Assembly (NCBI RefSeq): GCF_000374045.1
Contig: NZ_KB893316.1
Span: 149,400 to 213,399 of the forward strand
DNA: 64,000 nucleotides
Origin: Segetibacter koreensis DSM 18137
GTDB lineage: Bacteria > Bacteroidota > Bacteroidia > Chitinophagales > Chitinophagaceae
Direction of reading: 5' to 3'
The notes under the pieces were generated by a model that worked only from the letters and a program-made list of their open reading frames with translations, was not told where the DNA came from and did no database searches. Each line of letters opens with the position of its first letter. Within the stretch, counting starts at the first letter, position 1. Below are positions 52,873-62,400 of the stretch, one piece after another. The position numbers and the translations under genes were made by a program.

Positions 52873-53778
52873 TTGAAGTTTTATAATACTTTCAACTTAA
52901 ACACTGTTAACGTAGAGACAATACAGGCAGAATGGCTTTTTGATAAAAAGGTTGCATTAGATATTCTTAGATTAGATAAAATTCATTCTGTTGTAAGTGG
53001 AAATAAATGGTTTAAGCTGAAATACTACTTGTCAGAAGCTGCATCTTCGAATAAAACAACTATCGCTACATTTGGTGGTGCATGGTCTAATCATATTGTT
53101 GCGGTTGCATTTGCGTGCAAAGAAGTTTCTCTACAAAGTGTTGGCATTATAAGGGGAGAAAAACCCGCAGTTTTATCAGCCACATTAAAAAAAGCTGTAG
53201 AATATGGAATGGAATTACATTTTGTAACGAGGGAAGAATACAGGAGCAAAGAAACGATAAAACAAAAATTTGCAGACAACAGTTGGTACTGGATAAATGA
53301 AGGCGGCTATGGCAGATTGGGAGCAAAAGGAGCTTCAGAAATTTTAAAGGTTACTGATATATCTACTTATTCACATATAGTTGCTGCCGTAGGAAGCGGA
53401 ACTATGCTGGCAGGTTTACTCCTAGCTGCAGGTTCTCAAAAGGTGATAGGAATTAGCAGTATGAAAAAAAATGTTTTGTTAGAAAAAGAGATATTACATC
53501 TGGTCGCAGCTGAAAAAATTAATTCGACACTTCAGATAATTCACGATTATCATTTTGGAGGATACGGAAAACATCCTTTACCACTTATTGATTTTATAAA
53601 TGAGGTCTATTCACAACATAACTTGCCACTCGACATCGTTTATACAGGCAAAACATTTTATGCAATAAAAGATTTGACAGAAAAGGATTTTTTTGAACCA
53701 GGAAGCCGTGTATTGATGATTCATAGCGGCGGTTTGCAGGGAAATGCAAGTTTGCCTCTGAAAGTCTTAGCATTTTAA
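52873..53778 (+). CDS. ACC deaminase / D-cysteine desulfhydrase family PLP enzyme
   Basis: The 301-residue fold-type II PLP enzyme has the expected Schiff-base Lys in SGNKWFKLKYYL (residues ~42-53). It also has the phosphate loop TFGGAWSNHIVA and the AVGSGTMLAGLLLA segment. The family includes 1-aminocyclopropane-1-carboxylate deaminase and D-cysteine desulfhydrase, and the catalytic choice cannot be read here. No ATG is present at the N terminus; TTG at 52873 is the first usable start, directly inside a TACCTTGA box-like sequence, so the true start is uncertain. Confidence 0.8.
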   Translation: MKFYNTFNLNTVNVETIQAEWLFDKKVALDILRLDKIHSVVSGNKWFKLKYYLSEAASSNKTTIATFGGAWSNHIVAVAFACKEVSLQSVGIIRGEKPAVLSATLKKAVEYGMELHFVTREEYRSKETIKQKFADNSWYWINEGGYGRLGAKGASEILKVTDISTYSHIVAAVGSGTMLAGLLLAAGSQKVIGISSMKKNVLLEKEILHLVAAEKINSTLQIIHDYHFGGYGKHPLPLIDFINEVYSQHNLPLDIVYTGKTFYAIKDLTEKDFFEPGSRVLMIHSGGLQGNASLPLKVLAF

Positions 53779-53793
53779 TTATTTTTCAGCCAT

Positions 53794-53801
53794 TATCTTT
53801 G
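53794..53801 (+). promoter_or_regulatory. Promoter -7 box for the secreted Fn3-like gene
   Basis: TATCTTTG fits TAnnTTTG and is 20 bases upstream of the TTG start at 53822, supporting this unusual start. Confidence 0.5.
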
Positions 53802-53821
53802 CCGCCATAATCGATAAAAAG

Positions 53822-54661
53822 TTGAAAAAAATCATCAGCCTGATTGTTCTATTCTTTATTGGAGGCAATTTGTTCAGCCAGGATACGTTGCCTAAATTTA
53901 CTTTAGTAGAACGAGGAGATAAGGTAATTATAAGCTGGACAAATCCTTTTCAAAACCTGGTCCAGTTAAATGTGCAAAGGTCTTTTGACAGCACAAAACG
54001 GTATTCTACCATTTTTTCCGCACCCTCTCCTGAGATTCCTCAAAATGGTTATACAGATACAAAACAACCTTCCAACAGGGTTTATTACAGAATCTTTTAT
54101 GTTTTGCAAGGCGGCTCATATGCTTTTACAATTGTAAAAAGAGCTACTGGTTTAACTAACGATTATACACCTACTGCTGGCACTGATAATAATTCGAGAG
54201 ATATTAATAATTCAAACCTTTTGAACGTTAGGCCTGGAGATAAAAGGACGGTAACAGTAAAAATTAAAGACGCTGTTTTTAAACAGTTGTCTATAAATGC
54301 TTTCCGCAATTTTCGTGATAGTATTTTACATCTGACCAAGGATACTCTGTTTGCTGTAAACGACTCGCTTGTTGGCTTAAATCCGTATACCGGGCCTCAA
54401 AACTTCAAGGCCTCTTCCTTTATTTATGTTAATAAAGATGGCTATATAAATATTTCTTTGCCTTTAACTTCAGAAAAAAAATATCGTATAAAATTTTTCG
54501 AAGAAAACGGCACATCTCTTTTTGAAATAAACAATGTGAAGGAATCTCCACTGATTATCGACAAATCAAACTTTGTTCATGCAGGCTGGTTTTTGTTTGA
54601 ATTGTATGAGGACAATGCTTTGAAGGAAAAGAATAAGTTATACCTGCCAAAAGATTTTTAA
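53822..54661 (+). CDS. Secreted fibronectin-type-III-like protein
   Basis: The 279-residue protein has a signal peptide (residues 1-19, NLFSQ). A beta-sandwich segment with VIISWTNPFQNLVQLNVQRS and NRVYYRIFYVLQGG (residues ~35-105) looks like a degenerate Fn3 domain. A middle linker rich in Asn/Asp and a second beta-rich region follow. The start codon is TTG, backed by the promoter box. No catalytic motif is visible, so a surface or periplasmic binding role is the most that can be said. Confidence 0.65.
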   Translation: MKKIISLIVLFFIGGNLFSQDTLPKFTLVERGDKVIISWTNPFQNLVQLNVQRSFDSTKRYSTIFSAPSPEIPQNGYTDTKQPSNRVYYRIFYVLQGGSYAFTIVKRATGLTNDYTPTAGTDNNSRDINNSNLLNVRPGDKRTVTVKIKDAVFKQLSINAFRNFRDSILHLTKDTLFAVNDSLVGLNPYTGPQNFKASSFIYVNKDGYINISLPLTSEKKYRIKFFEENGTSLFEINNVKESPLIIDKSNFVHAGWFLFELYEDNALKEKNKLYLPKDF

Positions 54662-54784
54662 CGAATATCTTAGTTTGTCAGCTACGAGCTGAAAGCTTTT
54701 ACTTCTACTACGAATATTCATTCGCTTTGTCATAAAAAGCTTCCAGCCGTACCTGGTAAAACTATTGTTTATTACTTTGGATAA

Positions 54785-55702
54785 TTAATATCCCCAATTT
54801 TTCATAATAGTAAAGTCTTCCTTAGCACATTCCAGAGGTGTTTTGCCCTGGTAAGATTCCTGTTCTATAATAAATTGTGTTGTTCCACCTGATGATTTTG
54901 CCAGGTCTATTATTTGTTTAACCGGAATAACACCTTTTCCTAAAACAGTACTTTCATAGCCATCTTCCATTTCTCCTTTCTTGTCTACTTTTATTTCATC
55001 TTTTACATGTAGCAACTCAAATCTTCCGGGATGTTTTTTTATTATCTCGCCTGCTCTGCCGCCTGCGCCATACATGTTACCCATATCAAGCTGTTGCGCT
55101 ACAAGAGAAGGATCTGTCTTTTCAAGAATAATATCATATATCAGCTTATTATCCAGCTTGTACATAAACTCAAAATTGTGATTGTGATACCCGAACTTCA
55201 TTCCTGACTTTTTGCACAATTCACCGCATTTATTAAATAGCTCAAGAAAGCGAACAAGGTCATCATAATTTTTTCGAAGGCTTTCGTCCAGCCATGGGCT
55301 TACCACATATTGTTGCCCTGCTGTAGCAGCGTCCTCAATTGTTTGTTTCCATTTGTCTGTAAAGTCTTTTTTATTTTCATCCCAGTCTTTGCCCGACATT
55401 ACCGTATGACCACTCGGCATTTTCAATCCAAGGTCATCCAATACCTTTTTAAATTCAGATGCGGCATATCCGTAAAATTTACGATCTACATAATTAGCAT
55501 GTTCAACATTTTTGTATCCCATAGCTGCTATCTGCTTAAGAGAACCCAACGGGTCCTTTTGCATATCATCCCTTATCGAATACAATTGAATTCCCAACAT
55601 TTCTCCACTCTTTTTTCCAGCAAAGATTTTGTTTGATAAAACCATTGATCCAGCAATTGTAAGACTGCTGTTTTTTAGAAATGTTCTTCTTGACGTAAGC
55701 AT
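54785..55702 (-). CDS. Exported sugar-phosphate isomerase/epimerase-like TIM-barrel protein
   Basis: The 305-residue protein has a Tat-type leader (SRRTFLKNSSLTIAG, residues 3-17) and the AP-endonuclease-2/xylose-isomerase-like barrel. Recognisable parts are LGIQLYSIRDDMQKDPLGSL, KFGYHNHNFEFMY, QLDMGNMYGAGG, ELLHVKDE and FIIEQESYQG. The His, Asp and Glu residues at the strand ends would form the divalent-metal site. Such secreted members often occur near glycosidases in Bacteroidota. The sugar is unknown. Confidence 0.85.
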   Translation of the reverse strand: MLTSRRTFLKNSSLTIAGSMVLSNKIFAGKKSGEMLGIQLYSIRDDMQKDPLGSLKQIAAMGYKNVEHANYVDRKFYGYAASEFKKVLDDLGLKMPSGHTVMSGKDWDENKKDFTDKWKQTIEDAATAGQQYVVSPWLDESLRKNYDDLVRFLELFNKCGELCKKSGMKFGYHNHNFEFMYKLDNKLIYDIILEKTDPSLVAQQLDMGNMYGAGGRAGEIIKKHPGRFELLHVKDEIKVDKKGEMEDGYESTVLGKGVIPVKQIIDLAKSSGGTTQFIIEQESYQGKTPLECAKEDFTIMKNWGY

Positions 55703-56052
55703 AAAAGTTAGAATTATTTAAAGATTTAAAATTAAAGGTTTAGTACAGGTAAATGACAAGATGATTAAAATAAATTGCTAAATAGTTTGTTTTAGAAAAA
55801 TTATAGAAAGATGTTTTGAAACTTGACTATGGTTTTCATGGAAGTGATATTGTTTTAGACGCAAAGGCGATAGGAAGCATGAAACTAATTTTGTTCTTCT
55901 TTTAAACGTGAAACGTTTTATATATTCTTATCTTCAATTGTAGTCTTTCTAAATACAGGGAATAAGTTGTTACGCAATTTAAAAACATTTAAAAAAGTTT
56001 TTGAAAAATAAAAATAAATGTAACCTTAGCACTATTAATACAAAACGATTGC
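55703..56052. other. Divergent intergenic region
   Basis: These 350 AT-rich bases lie between the exported isomerase/epimerase and the ADP-ribosylglycohydrolase-like gene. No coding-like frame, hairpin or clear TAnnTTTG box is visible. Both promoters must lie here. Confidence 0.3.
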
Positions 56053-57603
56053 ATGAAACAATTCTTCTTTTTAATGGCTTGCTGCACCCTTGTTATTAGC
56101 AGCTTTTCTCAAACAAATACAATTACACTTACTAAGCAGCAACTGCAAGATAAAATAAAAGGTGGTTGGGCGGGGCAGACCATTGGCGTTACGTTTGGCG
56201 GCCCGTACGAGTTTCGTTTCCAGGGCACATTTATCGGAGATTACCAACCGTTGTTGTGGTACAAGGGTTATTTGAAAGAAACAATGATTAATAATCCCGG
56301 CTTGTACGATGATTTGTATATGGATTTAACCTTTGTGGATGTATTTAATAAATATGGTTTAGATGCACCGGTCGATTCTTTTGCGAATGCATTTGCCAAT
56401 GCCGGCTATATGCTTTGGCATGCTAACCAGGCGGCTCGTTATAATATTTTAAATGGTATAAAAGCACCCATGTCAGGCAATTGGATAAATAATCCTCACG
56501 CAGATTGTATCGACTATCAAATAGAATCTGATTTTGCCGGACTAATGAGTCCGGGAATGCCAAATGCAGCATCAACTATCAGTGATAAGATCGGTCACAT
56601 TATGAACTATGGCGATGGCTGGTATGGAGGAGTGTATGTGGGCGCTTTGTATTCTCTTGCTTTCACTTCAAATGATATTAATCATATTGTAGAAGAAGCA
56701 TTGAAAACAATACCGAAACAAAGTGAGTTTTATCAATGCATTGCTGATGTAATCGGCTGGCATAAAAAATTTCCCGACGACTGGAAACAAACGTGGCTGG
56801 AAGTGCAAAAGAAATGGGCAAATGATATTGGTTGTCCCGATGGAGTATTTGCTCCGTTTAATATAGATTCAAAAGTAAATGCTGCTTATGTGGTTATTGG
56901 CTTGCTGTACGGTGATAAAGATTTTACCAAAACGCTTGAAATTGCTACCCGCTGTGGGCAGGATGCTGACTGCAATCCGTCAAGTGCCGGTGGTATATTA
57001 GGTGCTGTTTTAGGTTATGATAAAATTCCGGCTTATTGGAAAATGGGCCTGAAGGAGGCTGAATCAATCAACTTTAAATATACAACCATGTCGTTGAATA
57101 ATGTATACGAAATAGGGTTGAAGCATGCGCTTGAAAATATTAAACGCAATGGAGGCCAGGTTAATGGTGACAAAATAAGTTTAAAAACTCAGGCACCAAT
57201 AGCTGTAAAGTTTGAAAAGAGCTTCGAAGGAATCTACCCGGCTGTAAAAATGCCTGTTAAATGGTCAGACAGTAAAGATGCTATCAACTTTGAATTTGAA
57301 GGTACTGGTTTTGTTTTACGTGGCGATGCATCTAAATGGGAAAGTAAATCTGGCTATATATTCAATACAGAATTATACCTCGATGGAAAACTGGTGGAAT
57401 CGCCAAAACTGCCTGTAAGTTTTACTTCTCGCCGCCACGAGCTTTGTTGGAAATATGGACTATCTAAAGGGAAACATACTGTTCAATTAAAAATTTTAAA
57501 TCCTTCGAAAGAAGAAGAAGTAAAATCAGGTGAAGCTATAATTTATACAGATAAAATGGTCAACGGTTTAGAAGCAAACCAGGTAGCAGCAAAAAATATG
57601 TAA
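56053..57603 (+). CDS. Secreted ADP-ribosylglycohydrolase-family protein
   Basis: The 516-residue protein has a signal peptide (residues 1-20, SSFSQ). The DraG/ARH-type all-helical fold (residues ~25-370) has the N-terminal IKGGWAGQTIGVTFGG, the acidic metal-site residues YDDLYMDLTFVDV, and ATRCGQDADCNPSSAGGILG, the family's Asp-rich metal loop. A C-terminal beta-sandwich (residues ~385-510) with NFEFEGTGFVLRGD and TELYLDGKLVE looks carbohydrate-binding. An extracytoplasmic location makes ADP-ribose removal from proteins unlikely; a nucleoside- or sugar-linked substrate seems more plausible (inference). Confidence 0.82.
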   Translation: MKQFFFLMACCTLVISSFSQTNTITLTKQQLQDKIKGGWAGQTIGVTFGGPYEFRFQGTFIGDYQPLLWYKGYLKETMINNPGLYDDLYMDLTFVDVFNKYGLDAPVDSFANAFANAGYMLWHANQAARYNILNGIKAPMSGNWINNPHADCIDYQIESDFAGLMSPGMPNAASTISDKIGHIMNYGDGWYGGVYVGALYSLAFTSNDINHIVEEALKTIPKQSEFYQCIADVIGWHKKFPDDWKQTWLEVQKKWANDIGCPDGVFAPFNIDSKVNAAYVVIGLLYGDKDFTKTLEIATRCGQDADCNPSSAGGILGAVLGYDKIPAYWKMGLKEAESINFKYTTMSLNNVYEIGLKHALENIKRNGGQVNGDKISLKTQAPIAVKFEKSFEGIYPAVKMPVKWSDSKDAINFEFEGTGFVLRGDASKWESKSGYIFNTELYLDGKLVESPKLPVSFTSRRHELCWKYGLSKGKHTVQLKILNPSKEEEVKSGEAIIYTDKMVNGLEANQVAAKNM

Positions 57604-57648
57604 ATTAACCATTAGTCAATAGCGTAAATACTAATGGAAGATGTTGGA

Positions 57649-59226
57649 TTAGTTCATTACAATAGTTGATATTGACCTGGACGGCAATGCGATACTGCTA
57701 TCAATGCTTCTTGCCAGCGAAGCTTTCATGTTTTCATCCTTTGCCGCTGTTGTTACATATGCCCTTACTGTTTTTATTGGTTTAAAATTTTTTACTTTTA
57801 TCGAAATACTTTGCTCTTTGGTGGTATAATTAATAGCCACTATTACCATTCTTCCGTTATCATCTTTATAAGCAGATATCATTGTTTTTTGAGCTGCTTC
57901 AATATCGTTGAGGTTGTCACTCCTTTGTACCTGTAAACGCTGCATTCCGGGACGAATAAACAAACTATAATGTCCGAGTGCCCATAGGTTTTTTGTTTCG
58001 GCATAAGAGCCATTTTTAAAATCGGGATCAGGTTGCAGCGCTATCAAATAATAACGGGTATCAAAATCAGCCTTTCCGGGTTCGTACGCGTTCCAATACT
58101 GCCAGGCTGAAGCATTGCCAGCTACAAGATCGTTATGAATCACTTTAGCTAAAAATAAAGCGCAGTCCATCGCGCTGCGCTTTATTTTGGAACCTTCTTT
58201 ATATCCATCACCCAGCATGGAATATTCCGACTGCCAAAATTCTACACCATACTTTTTAGCAGTGTCAGCAACATGCTTTCGTACACTCACCAAACTACTA
58301 TCATTAGAATCTGTGAAATAACTATGACCGTCAATTATTGGTGGAACACAGGTTAAATTTCTAAAGTTCAAATGGCTTGTATCTGCAAAAAAACGTTGAA
58401 TTTGCCGTGAAGCTGCTGTTTTGTTGTCGTATAAAAAAGCAAGCATTCCTGCTTCAGTTGCCAGTATTTTCGTTTTCAACTTTTTTGCTGTTAAAAAACT
58501 ATCCAGCGGTTTTATCACATTATAAATCTCCTCGTTAGTCCACGGCGAACCTTCCTGCTTAGCTTCGCCAAATTTGCCTGCCCAGTCCCACTGTGGTTCA
58601 TTGACAGGGCTTATATAATTAAAATGTAATCCTTCTTTATCAAAGTGCTTTACTACTTCTGTTAAAAAATCTGCATAGGCAGCATATTTTGCAGGTTTAA
58701 GGTTTGCAAAGCCGTCTTTGGAGGTTTTATACCCCAGACCATTTTGAGTAAATTGAATGGGGGGAGTATTGGAAAAAGCTACGAGGTTTTCCACCCCATA
58801 CTCTTTTGCTTTTGTAAGAAACCAACGATAACCGGGCTGCTTGCTCCAATCGTATGTTCCGTTAGAATTTAAAAAACATTCCACCCTGTGGTTAACGTCT
58901 TTAATGCCACTGCCATCACCTTGTTCCGCGGTACCGCCACCTATATTAAAGCGCCACGCGGACAATCCAATGCCCCTTGGGTTACCCGCATTATCCAACT
59001 CACGGCTAAAAAGCAACTCTGCTATGTGTTCCCGCTTCGGACTGGGCCAGTATTTGCCAATAGGTTCTGAAAACCAACATCCTGAAGCACCGAAATTGTG
59101 AATGATTTGTACGCGGTCATTTCCATCGATGGTAATAATGATGTTTTGATCCTTGTGCTTTTGTGCGCGTGCAAACTGTAAAAAACCAAATACACACACT
59201 GTGAGTATAACAATTTTTATAGCCAT
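57649..59226 (-). CDS. Secreted glycoside hydrolase family 30 enzyme
   Basis: The 525-residue protein has a signal peptide (residues ~1-22) and a (beta/alpha)8 barrel with a small side beta-domain, as in GH30. Counted from the ATG at 59226 (a GTG three codons earlier is less likely), the acid/base is Glu210 in ISPVNEPQWDW and the nucleophile is Glu334 in VEFWQSEYSML. Named members cleave beta-1,6-galactan, beta-1,6-glucan, glucuronoxylan or glucosylceramide; the WRFNIGGGTAEQGDGSG segment does not decide this. It converges on the ADP-ribosylglycohydrolase-like gene. Confidence 0.88.
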   Translation of the reverse strand: MAIKIVILTVCVFGFLQFARAQKHKDQNIIITIDGNDRVQIIHNFGASGCWFSEPIGKYWPSPKREHIAELLFSRELDNAGNPRGIGLSAWRFNIGGGTAEQGDGSGIKDVNHRVECFLNSNGTYDWSKQPGYRWFLTKAKEYGVENLVAFSNTPPIQFTQNGLGYKTSKDGFANLKPAKYAAYADFLTEVVKHFDKEGLHFNYISPVNEPQWDWAGKFGEAKQEGSPWTNEEIYNVIKPLDSFLTAKKLKTKILATEAGMLAFLYDNKTAASRQIQRFFADTSHLNFRNLTCVPPIIDGHSYFTDSNDSSLVSVRKHVADTAKKYGVEFWQSEYSMLGDGYKEGSKIKRSAMDCALFLAKVIHNDLVAGNASAWQYWNAYEPGKADFDTRYYLIALQPDPDFKNGSYAETKNLWALGHYSLFIRPGMQRLQVQRSDNLNDIEAAQKTMISAYKDDNGRMVIVAINYTTKEQSISIKVKNFKPIKTVRAYVTTAAKDENMKASLARSIDSSIALPSRSISTIVMN

Positions 59227-59479
59227 TCTAAACACTATTGATTGATTTTAAGGTTTACCGGTTGAAAAGGAAAAGACAATAAAAAGTAACAACCCTCTTT
59301 ATAATTTTTTCCTATTTCTAAGATTCCTGAACTTTTGCCTGTACAACATTCTTTAACCGTGTTATATAATAAAGCCGCAAAGATTAAAGTTAAACGGTTT
59401 TTTAAAAAGGGTATACATTCCTTTTTTATCTTAACCGGTTTTCTTCGTTCTCTGCGGCTTCTGTATAACTTGTAATATC

Positions 59480-62400
59480 TTATTCAACTATAACCCTTTC
59501 ATTCCTGGTTATACCTCCTTTACTTATGTGCAATGTATAAGTTCCTTTACTTATCAACCTGCCTAATGAAATTGTATAAGTTCCCGATGTTGTAGTATGA
59601 TCGATCGTGCTGCTATACAACTTTTGACCCAAAGTATTGTATAGAACCGCAAAATACCTGCCTTTTTCCATGTTATTAAACTGAACTTTTACCAGGTTAT
59701 CTTTTATCGGGTTAGGAAATACGGTAATGCTGCTATTAACCTCTGCTATATTTACTCTCACTACATTGCTATATTTTATCGCACCTGATTTCTCGACTAC
59801 TTTAATGCGGTAAAAGTTACTGCCCAAGTTTGGAATTTCATCAAGCCAACCATAATTTTCGGTAACTGAATTGTTGCCTTTCGCATTTATCGAAGTCGCT
59901 TTGATAAAATCTTGCCCGTTTACTGATTTTTCAATCTCGTACTGTGCAATATTCGTTTCTGCTTCTGATGTCCAATCTACCTCGATGCCATTGTTTTTCT
60001 GGTAAGCCTTTACATTAGTTAGGGTTACAGGTAATGCACTTCCTGCTTTGAATACAATGCTAAACCTGTCTTTTGCAAAAGAAGCAGCGCTTGTATCAAT
60101 GCTAAAAGGAAATAAAGTAACTGAAGACAAGTCAACAGGGGTCTGTTTGTGCAGGTATTCGTCTTTTATAAAGGCTGTAACATCAGGTGAAAAATTACTA
60201 CCCGCTAATCTCAGATAGTAGTTGCTTTGCCTGAACTGCCATATTTTTAATGGTATCGTATCGTCAGCAGTGATAGTTGGTCGGCCTTCTATGCTTAAAG
60301 CAGTTCCATTGCGGTTAATAGCAAGGTTTTCATCGAGGTTGGTGAATTTATAAGAATCATCACTGCCTATAGCTGATGAGTAATCCTTATCAAAAAAAGA
60401 AACTACTCCGTCCGCTTTGTTCTCCAATCCTGCATTTAAATTAAGCAGTAGTTGTATAGAAAGCTTTGTAGTATATCTTGGGTCTCTGAAGACAGCAGTA
60501 TTTCCTGTCGACTTATAACTTTCTTTAAATGATAGTGAAGCTGAACCGCCAGATATTGTTTGTACAAAAAAAGCCTGTCCAGATTGTATGTTTTTGTCAA
60601 CTTCTGAAACACCGGGTAAACTGTTTGAATTATTTAAAGCGTCATATACAACGTATTGACCACGCCTTGATACTCGTGGATCCCACGCCCAATATCTTGC
60701 TCCAACATTATTAGCGTTAGCTAGAATTTTCGTAAAATCAACAGGTGAAGCATAAGGGTTACCAATGAAAGTATACTTACTTGCCTTATTTGTCAGAGTA
60801 GGAGAATAGTCTCCGGTGAAAAGCTTACCCGAGGCTCGTAAAATAGTATTGGTAGGTGTAGGAGTATTTGTTCTCATATCTATACTTCTGTCGCCCCTTA
60901 CCATCAGCGAGTATGCATCTCCTGCAGACAGAGAGCCTTTTGTATTTGGAACAGAGTCCCACTGTTGAGTTGATATATTAAAAGTGAACAGTGAAGGGTT
61001 AGAGGTTATGGTCGGATCAAAACCATTAGTGTTAGGATTTGGACCTGTAATATTGGTTCCATAACCATGATTAGGATTATAGGGAGGAGGATCGATACTT
61101 GAATTATGTCCGCCTTCCATCCAGTTGTCCATGATACTTGTAGTAGTGCTAACTGAAGGAGAGATAAAACGATAAGCTCTCCTTGCAGGAATAAATCTTT
61201 CAACAGTCACATCTCCGCTTATGGTACCAGATACCGATGCAACGCGGGCAGTATTTGCAATGCTGGTTGAACGTATTGTAAGATGGTCGCCAGTATTAAG
61301 CGTACCTTTTGTAGAAGTTAAGGTACCAGTAATATATAATTTATTACTTAAAGTGACTGTGCCAGTAGTATTAATTATTAAGTCACTTAAAACGTTACTT
61401 ACTGCATCAGGCGATTGGAGAAAGTTTACTGTTGATGTGCTTGTGCCGTTTACAATAAGACCTGAAGTAGGACTTCCAACAAATTCACCGGTTCCGGTAA
61501 GAGCGCCATTTACGGTAAGTGTATTACCATTAAGAGAAACTTTAGCCCCCGGTTGAATTTCCAGCGACCTCACTTGAGATGCGTTGGATAACTGAGGGAA
61601 AAGAACAGCATTAGATGGTATAATAGCATTCGTTGAGTCTGTCGGAACTTTACCGGAACACCAATTAGCGTCAGTGTTCCAATCGGTAGTGCCAGCAGCG
61701 GCGGTCCATGAACTGGTAATAAATGATATATCAGTTGCAGGCGATGTACCAGAGCATCCGGAAGAGTTAGTTACTACAACAGTATAGCGTCCGGGAAGAG
61801 CAGCAGTATAGCTTTGTTGTGTTGCTAATGGAATTGCTACTCCGTCTTTGTACCATTGATTACCTGAAGCACTATCGGAAGTAAGCTTTACGGATCCAAC
61901 ACATGAAATAGTTGGACCATTAGCAGTGATCTTAGGGGCTGGGCTTGGATTTACGGTCACAGGTGCAGTAGTACTGTTTGTACAACTCTGTGCATTAGTA
62001 ACTGTATAAGTAATAGTTGCAGTTCCTGTAGCAAGGCCTGTTACCAGACCGGTTGTGCTATTTACAGTTGCAACGGAGGTATTTGAGCTGCTCCATGTTC
62101 CGCTTGCTGTGGCATCGCTTAAAGTGGTTGTGCTGTTTACACAAACACCGGTTGTGCCAGTAATTGCAGCAACAGTCGGTGATGCGTTCACGGTAACTGG
62201 TGCAGTAGCACTGTTTGTACAACCGTTTGCATTTGCCGCAGTTGTATAAGTAATTGTTGTACTACCTGCAGCTACTCCTGTTACTACACCTGTTGCGCTG
62301 TTTACTGTAGCAACTGCTGGATTTGAACTGCTCCATGTTCCGCCTGATGTGGCATCGCTTAAAGTGGTTGTGCTGTTTACGCAAACACTCGTTGTGCCGG

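Noticed and set aside
56053..57603. ADP-ribosylglycohydrolase as a toxin-antitoxin or defence component
   Set aside because: The protein has a signal peptide and glycan-related neighbours, and no ADP-ribosyltransferase gene is adjacent.
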